Source: an uncultured Akkermansia sp.
Lineage (GTDB): Bacteria > Verrucomicrobiota > Verrucomicrobiia > Verrucomicrobiales > Akkermansiaceae
Length of the DNA stretch: 27,450 nucleotides
Direction: 5' to 3'
Assembly: GCA_904501955.1 (NCBI GenBank)
Contig: CAJGCY010000016.1
Coordinates: 1 to 27,450, forward strand
Shown here: piece by piece, positions 9,401 through 16,837 of the stretch
Layout: each line of letters opens with the position of its first letter
How positions within the stretch are numbered: position 1 is the stretch's first letter
Translations under genes and position numbers: made by a program
Notes under the pieces: model-generated
Databases searched by the model: none
The model's input: only the letters and a program-made list of their open reading frames with translations
Told to the model about the DNA's origin: nothing

Positions 9401-9691
9401 GGTGTGTTCATAATCATGAACGGAGTTTTCCACATCCAGGGGCTGCACGGTCAAAGTTGCATCACAACGGGTTGCATAAAATGACGGCAAATTCTCTTTC
9501 ACCACCACCTGCTCACCGCTCTGCGTATCATGAGCCAAGTAGGTGATACCGAAGCCCCCCTGCCCGATTTTGTTGAGTAAGCGGTACTGCCCCAGCTCAA
9601 GCCCCTGTGGCAGAGCCAAGCTTTTGCCCCCCGCATTACCCGTAGTTTCCGCGATTTTTGTTGCACCTGAATAATCTGTATTTCCGGCCAT
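6491..9691 (-). CDS. Membrane-anchored Ser/Thr protein kinase with about 16 Sel1 repeats
   Basis: 1066 residues from the ATG at 9691. An in-frame TTG at 9781 would add 30 residues, but it lies next to the stop of the preceding gene, and the MAGNT start matches the MTGNT starts of paralogues. The kinase domain has GQGGFG, lysine K65, HRD with D177 and DFG with D195. One membrane segment lies at about 340-362, followed by a short E/R/A-rich coiled coil. About 16 Sel1 repeats plus a partial one then run to a C-terminal LGKKW, the same ending as the kinase at 329-3247. Late repeats share an AQCNLG core, suggesting recent internal duplication. Most repeats carry a Cys in LG(Y/F)CY. Probably cotranscribed with the kinase before it and the one after it. 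Confidence 0.94.
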   Translation of the reverse strand: MAGNTDYSGATKIAETTGNAGGKSLALPQGLELGQYRLLNKIGQGGFGITYLAHDTQSGEQVVVKENLPSFYATRCDATLTVQPLDVENSVHDYEHTRKRFVDEARLLARLKHPNIVRVTAAFEALGTAYYVMPYIRGQELHKAAPAEVTEEWFLPILKTLLGALAYLHGQNLLHRDLKPGNILLTEDGTPMLIDFGTARALQTDRSATMVGTPGYTPIEQITSHGNCGAWTDLYALGATCYRVITGERPPEAFNRVDEVDPYRPLVMRSELRGRFSQNVLQSIDKAMAVRAKNRWQSAGEWLQQLDNPAPISQPYTTPPMPLAAEAGADSPKSSNKWLVIAVVLLVLLLPAGYGVYAYMQSLEEEKQALLLAAQQREAEQRRALMEEEARLARLAAAQDYTQRLAALFQLRSFPDAAELAAPESAEIISTLQAQAEKGGSAEQWTLAVMLEHGLGMEKNHVEALKLYRKAAENGSALAQNRLGSCYYHGDMVSKDLAEAVKWYRMAAEQGFALAQNNLAVCYEHAYGIGKNVVEAVKLYRLSSEQGCAVAQFNLGLCYENGTGVDKDFHEAEKLYRKSAEQGYADAMYRLGDFYYFGRSVSKDYAEAVAWYRKAAALGQTEAEYSLGYCYMSGQGVSQDGAEAVKWLSKAAQKDHSMSLFFLGDMYERGTIVDKDLSEAVKYYRQSAELGNAPAQRSLGLCYENAKGVNKDVREANAWYRKAADQGDATAQYNLGVNYEIGNGTDADYTEAVKWYRKAAAQEHASAQNSLGFCYLKGRGVPKDEAEAAKWFRKAAEQGHADAQNNLAYCCEYGFGVPKDMHEAVKWYRKSAEQGDRWAQCNLGFCYESGNGVSVDMSEAVKWYRKSAEQGHDRAQCNLGYCYEAGNGVSKDLYEAVKWYRKAAEQGYPRAQCNLGYCYEIGNGVTMDKSEAVAWYRKAAEQDYPRAQCNLGFCYENGLGVSKDSGEAVKWYRKAAEQGHSRAANLLGECYYFGKGVKKDYSQAVSWYRKAAEDNNASAQYSLGWCYEKGQGVGKDKSEAVRWYQKAARQGHDESKKCLKRLGKKW

Positions 9692-9782
9692 AATAATTGA
9701 TAAAAGGTTATTGATTTTTTTTACGAAGCAACAAGCAAGGATGCCGTTCCTTCGTTTTTGAAGAAAAAGAAGCTGTAGCAAC

Positions 9783-10925
9783 TTAATGATGCTGATACTC
9801 TGCCTTAGATATTGCCTCTTGGGTCATCACGTGAATTTTATACTGCACGCGAATGTAATTGTACAAGCAATACGAAGCCGGTATACCCACCAGCACCAGC
9901 AAAGCAATAATGAGGGGCCACAGGTAGCGGCGCTTACGTTGCGTAGCTTCAGGCGCGGTTACGACGGCAGGCGCAGGCTTTGTAAAGCTGACAGCACCCT
10001 GCGCATTGGCGGATTCGCTGATATTCTTCAACCAAGCGGCGGCACTTGCCCAGCGGTTTTTGGCACGCACAGCCAAAGCGATGTCAATACTACGCAAGAG
10101 ATTGGCAGAAAAACGATTCAGCAAATCATAACGAGTACTCAAGGGGACGTAGGGGTCTTGGTCTTCCGCCAAACGGGCATTGGCCTCCGGCGGGAGCTGC
10201 CCCGTAATAAGGCGATAACAGGTAGCCCCCAGTGCATAAAGATCCGTCGCAGGCCCGCAGGTACCGTGTGAGGATATTTGCTCTATGGGCGTGTAACCCG
10301 GGGTACCCACCATGGTGGCGGAACGCTCCGTCTGCAAAGCCCGTGCCGTACCGAAATCGATGAGGATGGGCGAGCCGTTCTCACACAACAAAATGTTGCC
10401 GGGTTTAATATCACGGTGCAATAGATTCTGCCCGTGCAGGTAATCCAACGCGCTGAGCAAGGAGCGCAAAATAGGCAACAACCAAGCCTCCGTCACCACG
10501 GCGGGAGCGGCTTTGTGCAGCTCTTGCCCCTTGATGTAGGGCATCACATAATACGCAGTACCCAAGGCTTCAAAAGCGGAGTACACGCGCACGATGTTCG
10601 GGTGATTCAAGCGAGCCAGCAGGCGAGCCTCATCCACAAAGCGATTGCGGGTATGCTCATACTCCGCAACGGCGTTCTCTACATCAAGAGGTTGCACCGT
10701 CATGGTAGCATCGCAGCGCGTGGCATAAAAAGAAGGCAGGTTTTCTTTCACCACTATCTGCTCCCCGCTGTAAATATCCTGGGCTAAGTAGGTGATACCG
10801 AAACCACCCTGCCCGAGTTTACCGAGCAAGCGGTACTGCCCCAGCTCAAGCCCCTGTGGCAAAGCCATACTTTTGCCCATGCCGGCATGAGCAAAGTTCC
10901 CCGTGTTCATTGTGTTCCCTGTCAT
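9783..10925 (-). CDS. Short membrane-anchored Ser/Thr protein kinase without sensor domain
   Basis: 380 residues. The kinase domain has GQGGFG, lysine K59, HRD with D171 and DFG with D189. A membrane segment at about 334-357 is followed by only about 23 residues. The end (MTQEAISKAEYQHH) aligns with the start of the coiled coil in the kinase at 11047-13782 (LTQQALSEAELRKL), so the protein stops where its paralogues begin their outer region. It may be a truncated paralogue or a kinase relying on a separate partner. AAGGAG (10931-10926) abuts the ATG with no spacer; the next ATG at 10910 is 15 bases further. The conserved MTGNT start favours 10925. It has its own promoter and leads the gene run toward 329. 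Confidence 0.93.
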   Translation of the reverse strand: MTGNTMNTGNFAHAGMGKSMALPQGLELGQYRLLGKLGQGGFGITYLAQDIYSGEQIVVKENLPSFYATRCDATMTVQPLDVENAVAEYEHTRNRFVDEARLLARLNHPNIVRVYSAFEALGTAYYVMPYIKGQELHKAAPAVVTEAWLLPILRSLLSALDYLHGQNLLHRDIKPGNILLCENGSPILIDFGTARALQTERSATMVGTPGYTPIEQISSHGTCGPATDLYALGATCYRLITGQLPPEANARLAEDQDPYVPLSTRYDLLNRFSANLLRSIDIALAVRAKNRWASAAAWLKNISESANAQGAVSFTKPAPAVVTAPEATQRKRRYLWPLIIALLVLVGIPASYCLYNYIRVQYKIHVMTQEAISKAEYQHH

Positions 10926-10954
10926 CTCCTTATTGATTAAAAGCTCGCTCCATC

Positions 10955-10982
10955 AGTGTACCACAAATCCTCCTAAGGTCAA
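10955..10982 (-). promoter_or_regulatory. Sigma70-type promoter for kinase operon
   Basis: The minus strand reads TTGACC (10982-10977), 16 bases, then TACACT (10960-10955). The transcript would begin near 10948, giving a leader of about 23 bases before the ATG at 10925. Confidence 0.6.
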
Positions 10983-11046
10983 TTATATTAAAGCCGGGAA
11001 GACCATAAACATGTCAAAACCTCCACATCCGCCGGACATAGCATCA

Positions 11047-13782
11047 TCACATGTTATCCAGATATCCCTGCGCCTCATTATTTCCCTGCTGAGCAGCTCT
11101 TCGGTACCACTTACGAGCCTCATCGCGGTCGGTGGGGAGCCCGGAACCGAGCTCATAACACCTACCTAAGCGCACCTGCCCGGCGGCATTACCGAGCTCC
11201 GCAGCTTTGCGATACCAACCGCCGGCCAGCGCAGCATCACGGCTCACACCGGTACCGTTTTCATAACACTCGCCCAAGCACACTTGAGCTCCGGCATGGC
11301 CTTGCTCCGCAGCTTTACGATACCACTTTGCGGCCTCACCGTCATCTTGGCTTACCCCCTCACCGGAGGCATAACAGCCTGCTAAGCAGAATTGAGCACC
11401 GGGCAAGCCCTGCTCTGCAGCCTTACGGTACCACTTTACGGCAGTGGCGGCATCCTTCGACACACCGCGACCGGCAGCATAGCAAGAGGCCAACATATAC
11501 TGCCCCATGGCGTAACCCGCCTCTGCAGATTTTTCATACCATTTCACAGCTTCACGCTCATCTTTCTGCACACCGAGGCCGTGTTCACAGCACACACCTA
11601 CATTGAACTGAGCGGTGGGGTATCCTTTATCCGCCGATTTGCGGTACAGGCTGAAAGCTTCTTCCCTGTCTTTGGAGACCCCGCGGCCGATTTCATAAAA
11701 CTCACCGAGGTGGCACAATGCAGCGGCATGACCTTGTTCCGCCGCCTTTTGGTACCATCTTATCGCCTCCGCAGTATTTTGAGCAGCTCCCTCGCCTGAC
11801 TCACAGCATTTACCCAAGTAATAACAAGCTCCGGCATGCTTTTGCTCAGCTGCACGCAGGAACCAGCGGACGGCAGCCTCAGCATCTTTCGCAACACCTA
11901 TACCGTACAGGTAACACCTGCCCAAATGGCATTGGCCAAGGGCATTTCCCTGCTCCGCCACGTGGCGATAACGACGCACAGCCTCACCGGAATCTTTCAA
12001 AACCCCGAGTCCCTTTTCATACATCTCAGCCAAGCCACACTGCGCGCCGGCATTCCCGGAATCCGCAGCCTTACGGTACCATTCAACCGCCAGAGAAGCA
12101 TCCTTTTTCACACCATGGCCATAGCGATAACACTCCGCCCAGCGGAACTGAGCTTCAGGATATCCTTGCTCCGCTGCCTTTTTATACCACTCCGCAGCCT
12201 CATCGGCATCTTTATTCGTACCGATACCCTTGCGGCAGCACTCCGCGCGGTGGAACTGAGCCAAGGCATGTCCCTGAACAGCCGCTTTTTGGAACCAAAT
12301 CGCGGCATGAGCTTCATCTTTGTCCACCCAACGGCCCTCACTACACATGGCTGCCATGAACAGCTGAGCCTGCACCAGCCCCCGCTCTGCAGCACTGCGA
12401 ATGTAGCGCACACCTTGCTCAGAATCAGCATCTACCCCCAATCCATGAACAAGCACAACGCCATACACAAAGCTGTACCGCTCCCCTCCCTGTGAGGAAT
12501 CCGCCAGCACGCGCAACGTGTCTACCATGGAAGTAGGCCACACATTCGGCAAGCTACCGGCGGAAGGCATCAACACCTCATCAAATTGAGCACACAGGCG
12601 GTTTGCATAATCATTACACTCCTCTTCACGGGCAGCTTGTGCGGCGCAAGCCTCACGGCGACGCTGTTCCTCTATCTCAAGCTTACGCAGCTCCGCCTCG
12701 GAAAGCGCTTGTTGCGTAAGCTCGTTCTTTTTAATCAAAGCATCCACATAGGTGTACGCCCAATAACCGCCGGGAATTGCAGCCACCCCCACAATCCCGA
12801 GAATAAGAGGCCACATGCTCTTTTTGCGTACGGGCGGCATTGCTGAGGACATCGGCACGGAAGGAGCCACCGCGAGACGTCCGGAAGGCTGAGCCAGAGC
12901 ATGCAGCCAATCCGTAGCACTTTGCCAGCGATTTTTGGCGCGCACGGCTAGTGCTACATCTATACTCTGCAAGGTGGCGGGCGAAAAACGGCTCAATAGT
13001 TCCGCCCTGTTCTGAAGCGGCTCGTAGGGGTCTTCATCCTCAGCCAAACGAGTATTGGCCTCCGGCGGGCGCTCCCCGGTAATGACGCGATAACAAGTAG
13101 CTCCTAACGCGTATATATCCGTCCACGCGCCACAATGCCCGTGAGCGGAGATTTGCTCGATGGGCGTATACCCCGGTGTACCCACCATTGTGGCGGAACG
13201 CTCTGACTGCAACGCACGGGCTGTACCGAAGTCGATGAGCACAGGAGAACCATCATCTCGGAGCAAAATATTACCCGGTTTGATATCGCGGTGCAACAAA
13301 TTCTGAGAGTGCAGATACTCTAACGCACTGAGCAGAGTACGCAAGATAGGCAACAGCCACTCTTCCGTCACCACGGCAGGGGCTGCTTTGTGGAGCTCTT
13401 GCCCGGTTATGTGGGGCATCACATAGTAGGCCGTTCCCAAAGCCTCAAACGCCTCTGAGACACGCACAATATTCGGATGATGCAGGCGAGCCAGCAAGCG
13501 AGCTTCATCCACAAAGCGCATGAGCGTATGCTTGTAATTACCGGCTGCATCCTCCACATCCAAGGGCAAAATTGACCAAGTCGCATCATCTCGAGTGGCA
13601 TAAAAGGTCGGTAAATTTTCCTTAATAACAACTTGCTCACCGGTTTGCGTATTTTGAGCCAAGTAAGTGATACCGAAACCACCCTGCCCCAATTTACGCA
13701 ATATCCTATAGTGTCCCAAGTCCACACCTTGGGGTAAGGCCATCGTTTTTCCTACGCTTCTGTTAAAAGAACTGCCGGTCAT
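11047..13782 (-). CDS. Membrane-anchored Ser/Thr protein kinase with about 12 Sel1 repeats
   Basis: 911 residues from the ATG at 13782. An in-frame GTG at 13821 is rejected because it overlaps the -10 box and lies upstream of the predicted transcript start. The kinase domain has GQGGFG, K54 (VVIKE), HRD with D166 and DFG with D184. One membrane segment lies at about 330-355, then a short coiled coil, and about 12 full Sel1 repeats plus a partial one to the end. The repeats are more diverged than in the other two Sel1 kinases; Cys is common but less regular, and the C-terminus lacks LGKKW. It has its own promoter and a leader of about 33 bases. Substrate and signal are unknown. Confidence 0.94.
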   Translation of the reverse strand: MTGSSFNRSVGKTMALPQGVDLGHYRILRKLGQGGFGITYLAQNTQTGEQVVIKENLPTFYATRDDATWSILPLDVEDAAGNYKHTLMRFVDEARLLARLHHPNIVRVSEAFEALGTAYYVMPHITGQELHKAAPAVVTEEWLLPILRTLLSALEYLHSQNLLHRDIKPGNILLRDDGSPVLIDFGTARALQSERSATMVGTPGYTPIEQISAHGHCGAWTDIYALGATCYRVITGERPPEANTRLAEDEDPYEPLQNRAELLSRFSPATLQSIDVALAVRAKNRWQSATDWLHALAQPSGRLAVAPSVPMSSAMPPVRKKSMWPLILGIVGVAAIPGGYWAYTYVDALIKKNELTQQALSEAELRKLEIEEQRRREACAAQAAREEECNDYANRLCAQFDEVLMPSAGSLPNVWPTSMVDTLRVLADSSQGGERYSFVYGVVLVHGLGVDADSEQGVRYIRSAAERGLVQAQLFMAAMCSEGRWVDKDEAHAAIWFQKAAVQGHALAQFHRAECCRKGIGTNKDADEAAEWYKKAAEQGYPEAQFRWAECYRYGHGVKKDASLAVEWYRKAADSGNAGAQCGLAEMYEKGLGVLKDSGEAVRRYRHVAEQGNALGQCHLGRCYLYGIGVAKDAEAAVRWFLRAAEQKHAGACYYLGKCCESGEGAAQNTAEAIRWYQKAAEQGHAAALCHLGEFYEIGRGVSKDREEAFSLYRKSADKGYPTAQFNVGVCCEHGLGVQKDEREAVKWYEKSAEAGYAMGQYMLASCYAAGRGVSKDAATAVKWYRKAAEQGLPGAQFCLAGCYASGEGVSQDDGEAAKWYRKAAEQGHAGAQVCLGECYENGTGVSRDAALAGGWYRKAAELGNAAGQVRLGRCYELGSGLPTDRDEARKWYRRAAQQGNNEAQGYLDNM

Positions 13783-13821
13783 CGCTATTTCACGTGCATG
13801 GTATATTATTGCACCTCTCAC

Positions 13822-13850
13822 AATATAGCAAATACTCGCCCGTCAGTCAA
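13822..13850 (-). promoter_or_regulatory. Sigma70-type promoter for Sel1 kinase
   Basis: The minus strand reads TTGACT (13850-13845), 17 bases, then TATATT (13827-13822). The predicted start near 13815 supports the ATG at 13782 over the upstream GTG. Confidence 0.65.
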
Positions 13851-13948
13851 TCAATCAGTGCCTCGGCCACACGAGAATTATCACTATTTTCCCTTTATTG
13901 TCGGTAATATCCCCGATTCGGAGCAACGCTGCATGCCGGGTACCGTTT

Positions 13949-15103
13949 TCAATCATCATTCGGCGGGCGTTTTTGCACCTTGCGTCCGGGGATGATAAGC
14001 GGCTTCGGCTTAGGCAGCGATCGCGGGGCAAGTGCAGCGTGGGGTGCCCCCTGCTTTCCGACCGGGCGCTTTCGCAACACCGGCGGAGCTATGGCAAAGG
14101 GATGGGCGGGCGTCTCATCCAACGACGCTCGAGAAAAAAGCGGAATGGGTGGCAGCTGGGGCGCTTGCGGGATGGGCGGCAGCTGGGGTGAATACGGAAT
14201 CGGTGGCAGCTGCAGTGCTTGCAACCACTCCTCCGCGCATTGCCAACGGTTCTTGGCGCGTAGGGACAACGCTTTATCAATACTCTTCAGCAAAACGGGC
14301 GAAAATCGCCCAACCAACTCCCGTCGCGCAGCTAACGGGCGATAGGCATCTTCCTCTTCCGCTAAGCGTGCATTCGCATCCGGGGGCATCTCACCGGTGA
14401 TCACTCGGTAACAGGTAGCACCGAGGGCGTACAAATCCGTCCATGCACCACAATTACCGCGCGCCGAAATCTGCTCAATGGGAGTATAGCCGGGAGTCCC
14501 CACCATGGTAACGGAGCGCTCAGAATACAATGCCCGAGCCGTACCGAAATCTATGAGCATGGGGGAGCCATCCGCCTGCAACAAAATGTTACCGGGTTTC
14601 AAATCGCGGTGCAACAAATTTTGCGAGTGCAAATAAGCCAAGGTATTCAAAAGCGTGCTGAGAATGGGCAACAACCACTGCTCTGTAACCACGGCGGGGG
14701 CCGCTTTGTGCAGTTCTTGCCCATTGATGTAGGGCATCACATAATAGGCTGTACCCAGCGCCTCGAACGCCTCCGACACGCGCACGATATTCGGGTGACG
14801 CAAGCGGGCCAACAGCTTAGCCTCCTCCACAAAACGTTGCAAGGTATGCGAGTAATTCGACGCGGCATCCTCCACATCATAAGGCATAATGGACCACGTA
14901 GCCTGATCACGCACAGCATAAAAAGTCGGCAGGTTTTCTTTAACAACGACGTACTCGCCCGTGTGCTGATTCTGAGCCAAATAAGTGATACCGAAGCCAC
15001 CTTGCCCCAGCTTGCGCAATATGCGGTAGTGGCCTAAATCCAACCCCTCCGGCAATGCCATGCTTTTCCAAGCATCACCGTATGCTGTATTACCCGGCAT
15101 CAT
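13949..15103 (-). CDS. Soluble Ser/Thr protein kinase with Pro-rich tail
   Basis: 384 residues. The kinase domain has GQGGFG, lysine K55, HRD with D167 and DFG with D185. Unlike the other five kinases it has no membrane segment. The tail holds a short Pro repeat (PQLPPIPQAPQLPPIP, about 303-318) and a basic, Pro-rich C-terminus. A cytoplasmic location is therefore expected, and the tail could bind other proteins, but both are inferences. AAAGGTGAT on the minus strand (15115-15107) matches the extended anti-Shine-Dalgarno and sits well for the ATG at 15103; a second ATG at 15100 is possible. It has a strong promoter and is separated from the DUF805 gene upstream by a terminator. Confidence 0.93.
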   Translation of the reverse strand: MMPGNTAYGDAWKSMALPEGLDLGHYRILRKLGQGGFGITYLAQNQHTGEYVVVKENLPTFYAVRDQATWSIMPYDVEDAASNYSHTLQRFVEEAKLLARLRHPNIVRVSEAFEALGTAYYVMPYINGQELHKAAPAVVTEQWLLPILSTLLNTLAYLHSQNLLHRDLKPGNILLQADGSPMLIDFGTARALYSERSVTMVGTPGYTPIEQISARGNCGAWTDLYALGATCYRVITGEMPPDANARLAEEEDAYRPLAARRELVGRFSPVLLKSIDKALSLRAKNRWQCAEEWLQALQLPPIPYSPQLPPIPQAPQLPPIPLFSRASLDETPAHPFAIAPPVLRKRPVGKQGAPHAALAPRSLPKPKPLIIPGRKVQKRPPNDD

Positions 15104-15134
15104 GATATCACCTTTTTTTTACTGTTACACCCCC

Positions 15135-15163
15135 ATCATAGCAAAAAAACGCCATAGGGTCAA
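15135..15163 (-). promoter_or_regulatory. Strong sigma70-type promoter for soluble kinase
   Basis: The minus strand reads TTGACC (15163-15158), exactly 17 bases, then TATGAT (15140-15135). The leader would be about 25 bases and contains the good Shine-Dalgarno AAAGGTGAT. Confidence 0.7.
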
Positions 15164-15179
15164 CACCTCGGTATAAGCT

Positions 15180-15216
15180 AAAAGCCTCCTGCCCGCAAAA
15201 AAGCGAACAGGAGGCG
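15180..15216 (-). terminator. Terminator downstream of DUF805 gene
   Basis: The minus strand forms an 8-bp stem GCCTCCTG (15191-15184 in plus coordinates pairs with 15208-15215), with a further CGC/GCG pairing inside the loop, followed by TTTTAGC. It lies 36 bases beyond the DUF805 stop codon and just upstream of the next promoter. Confidence 0.6.
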
Positions 15217-15251
15217 AAAAGCAGAAGATGACCTTCAATAGAGGCTTGGCA

Positions 15252-16604
15252 TTACTTGGAACCTACAGGATCCGGGTAATCAGCTGCAATACCGAACTCG
15301 TTAGGCCCGGTGGAGGGGCGGCAAAGGTACAATATCACGATGACCGGCCCGGCCAAGGGAATAAAGTAGAACCAGAGTTTCGTGGCACTCAAACCGGCAT
15401 CGTGCATACGGCGGAAAGCAGCAGCGATGACGGGAGTGGCAGCTCCCAAGTTATAGAGCATCCATACCACGGCATCACCAATCATCGCCCCCGGGCTATC
15501 AAAACTGAGAGCAATCAAAATCATGAACAAAAAGTTCACGACACCGTGGAAAAGCATGGAAAACCAAAACTCGGAGCGAGAAGCGCGCCCCTTAAACTCA
15601 GCATAGCGCTTTATGCATGTACGCATAGCAATGATCATATTCCACGGACCGGGAATACCGCGGGGATTACCATCCCACGGCTTAGACGGTGCTACCTGTT
15701 GCTGCGGCTGCCCGTACTGACCATACTGAGGCATGGGGGAGGGCTGACCGTATGCCGGCTGCGGCGCGTAAGCAGGCTGCTGTACAGGGGCGGTGCCTTG
15801 CGGAGCATAGGCGGGTTGTTGCATGGGGGCGACTCCTTGCGGAGTGTAGGCAGGCTGGGACTCCGGCTTGCGGTTAATCACGTTAATACCGTAATCTTGC
15901 TCCAACTGTTTGAGGACTTGCATGACCGTCATTGCTACGATGCGGTGCATCTCCTCTGAAGCAGGAGATGCAGCGGGCTGGGGCTGCTGCACGGGAGCGG
16001 AGGTCGGCTGCATGTAGGCAGGCTGGGGCTGCTGCACGGGAGCGGAGGTCGGCGGTACGTACGCAGGCTGGGGCTGCTGCACGGGAGCGGAGGTCGGCGG
16101 TACGTACGCAGGCTGGGGCTGCTGCATAGGCGCAGAAGTCGGCGGCACGTAGGCAGGCTGCTGCTGCACGGGGGCGGAAGTCGGCGGCATGTAGGCAGGC
16201 TGCTGCTGCACGGGGGCGGAAGTCGGCGGCACGTAGGCAGGCTGCTGCTGCACGGGGGCGGAAGTCGGCGGCACGTAGGCAGGCTGCTGCTGCACAGGGG
16301 CGGAAGTCGGCGGCATGTAGGCAGGCTGCTGCTGCACGGGGGCGGAAGTCGGCGGTATGTAAGCAGGCTGCTGCTGCACGGGAGCGGAAGTCGGCGGTAT
16401 GTAAGCAGGTTGCTGCTGCACGGGGGCGGAGGTGCTAGGCTCGCTACCGACCGGAGTCACAGGCACGGACTGAGACACAGGAGCAGGCTTAAGCGCCTCA
16501 GTAGTGGGAATAATCAGTTGACGTTTGGCCGGAGCCGGAGCACCGGTATTCAGAAGAGGCACCAAATTAACACGTTTCTGTGCAGGCTGTTGCGAATTAT
16601 TCAT
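15252..16604 (-). CDS. DUF805 membrane protein with Pro/Gln-rich tandem repeats
   Basis: 450 residues. The C-terminal region (about 325-440) is a DUF805 domain: FKGRASRSEFW, several membrane helices, then FRRMHDAGLS, and a final PSTGPNEFG. Residues about 57-211 are eleven tandem units of 14-15 residues (PPTSAPVQQQPAY then V, I or M), followed by a short helix (EMHRIVAMTVMQVLKQL) and a second, looser Pro/Gln/Tyr-rich stretch. The N-terminal part should be disordered and cytoplasmic. Thr and Ser in each repeat, next to six kinase genes, make it a possible phosphorylation substrate; this is inference. On the minus strand TACAAT (16624-16619) could be a -10, with no clear -35. Confidence 0.92.
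   Translation of the reverse strand: MNNSQQPAQKRVNLVPLLNTGAPAPAKRQLIIPTTEALKPAPVSQSVPVTPVGSEPSTSAPVQQQPAYIPPTSAPVQQQPAYIPPTSAPVQQQPAYMPPTSAPVQQQPAYVPPTSAPVQQQPAYVPPTSAPVQQQPAYMPPTSAPVQQQPAYVPPTSAPMQQPQPAYVPPTSAPVQQPQPAYVPPTSAPVQQPQPAYMQPTSAPVQQPQPAASPASEEMHRIVAMTVMQVLKQLEQDYGINVINRKPESQPAYTPQGVAPMQQPAYAPQGTAPVQQPAYAPQPAYGQPSPMPQYGQYGQPQQQVAPSKPWDGNPRGIPGPWNMIIAMRTCIKRYAEFKGRASRSEFWFSMLFHGVVNFLFMILIALSFDSPGAMIGDAVVWMLYNLGAATPVIAAAFRRMHDAGLSATKLWFYFIPLAGPVIVILYLCRPSTGPNEFGIAADYPDPVGSK
15971..16436 (-). repeat. In-frame tandem repeats of 42-45 bp
   Basis: Eleven units inside the DUF805 gene. Units toward the N-terminus are 42 bp (QQQ form) and those toward the C-terminus are 45 bp (QQPQ form). 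All lengths are multiples of three, so gain or loss of units keeps the frame. Units are nearly identical, suggesting slippage or recombination. Confidence 0.9.
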
Positions 16605-16782
16605 AATCAGAAAAGAATATTGTACTGTTCAGGCGTGCTCTGACATCACATAAGCAGAAACACGCATAACGCACTAGAATACTAAATCAAAAAGACGAAA
16701 AATCAAGCAAAAAGTCGCATTCCTCCCTTTTTACTCGAAAAAAAGCAATGAGATAGCGTTCTGCAACAGCCGGAATGCAGGC

Positions 16783-16811
16783 TTGACAAGCGAAAAACAA
16801 ACAGGTAAACT
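16783..16811 (+). promoter_or_regulatory. Sigma70-type promoter for hydrolase operon
   Basis: TTGACA (16783-16788), 17 bases, then TAAACT (16806-16811). The transcript should start near 16818, about 20 bases before the ATG at 16838. It probably drives the three genes to 20282. Confidence 0.65.
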
Positions 16812-16837
16812 GGACATGTTAAGAAACAAAACCGACC

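Noticed and set aside
9692..9781. Thirty extra N-terminal residues for the kinase at 6491-9691
   Set aside because: They start at a TTG next to the previous stop; the paralogues all begin at the M(A/T)GN position.
13783..13821. Thirteen extra N-terminal residues from a GTG
   Set aside because: The GTG lies upstream of the predicted transcript start and next to the -10 box.
13851..13948. Possible terminator after the soluble kinase
   Set aside because: Only a bulged hairpin without a T-run could be drawn.
15971..16436. Regular repeats suggesting a CRISPR array
   Set aside because: Units are contiguous without spacers and are in-frame protein repeats.
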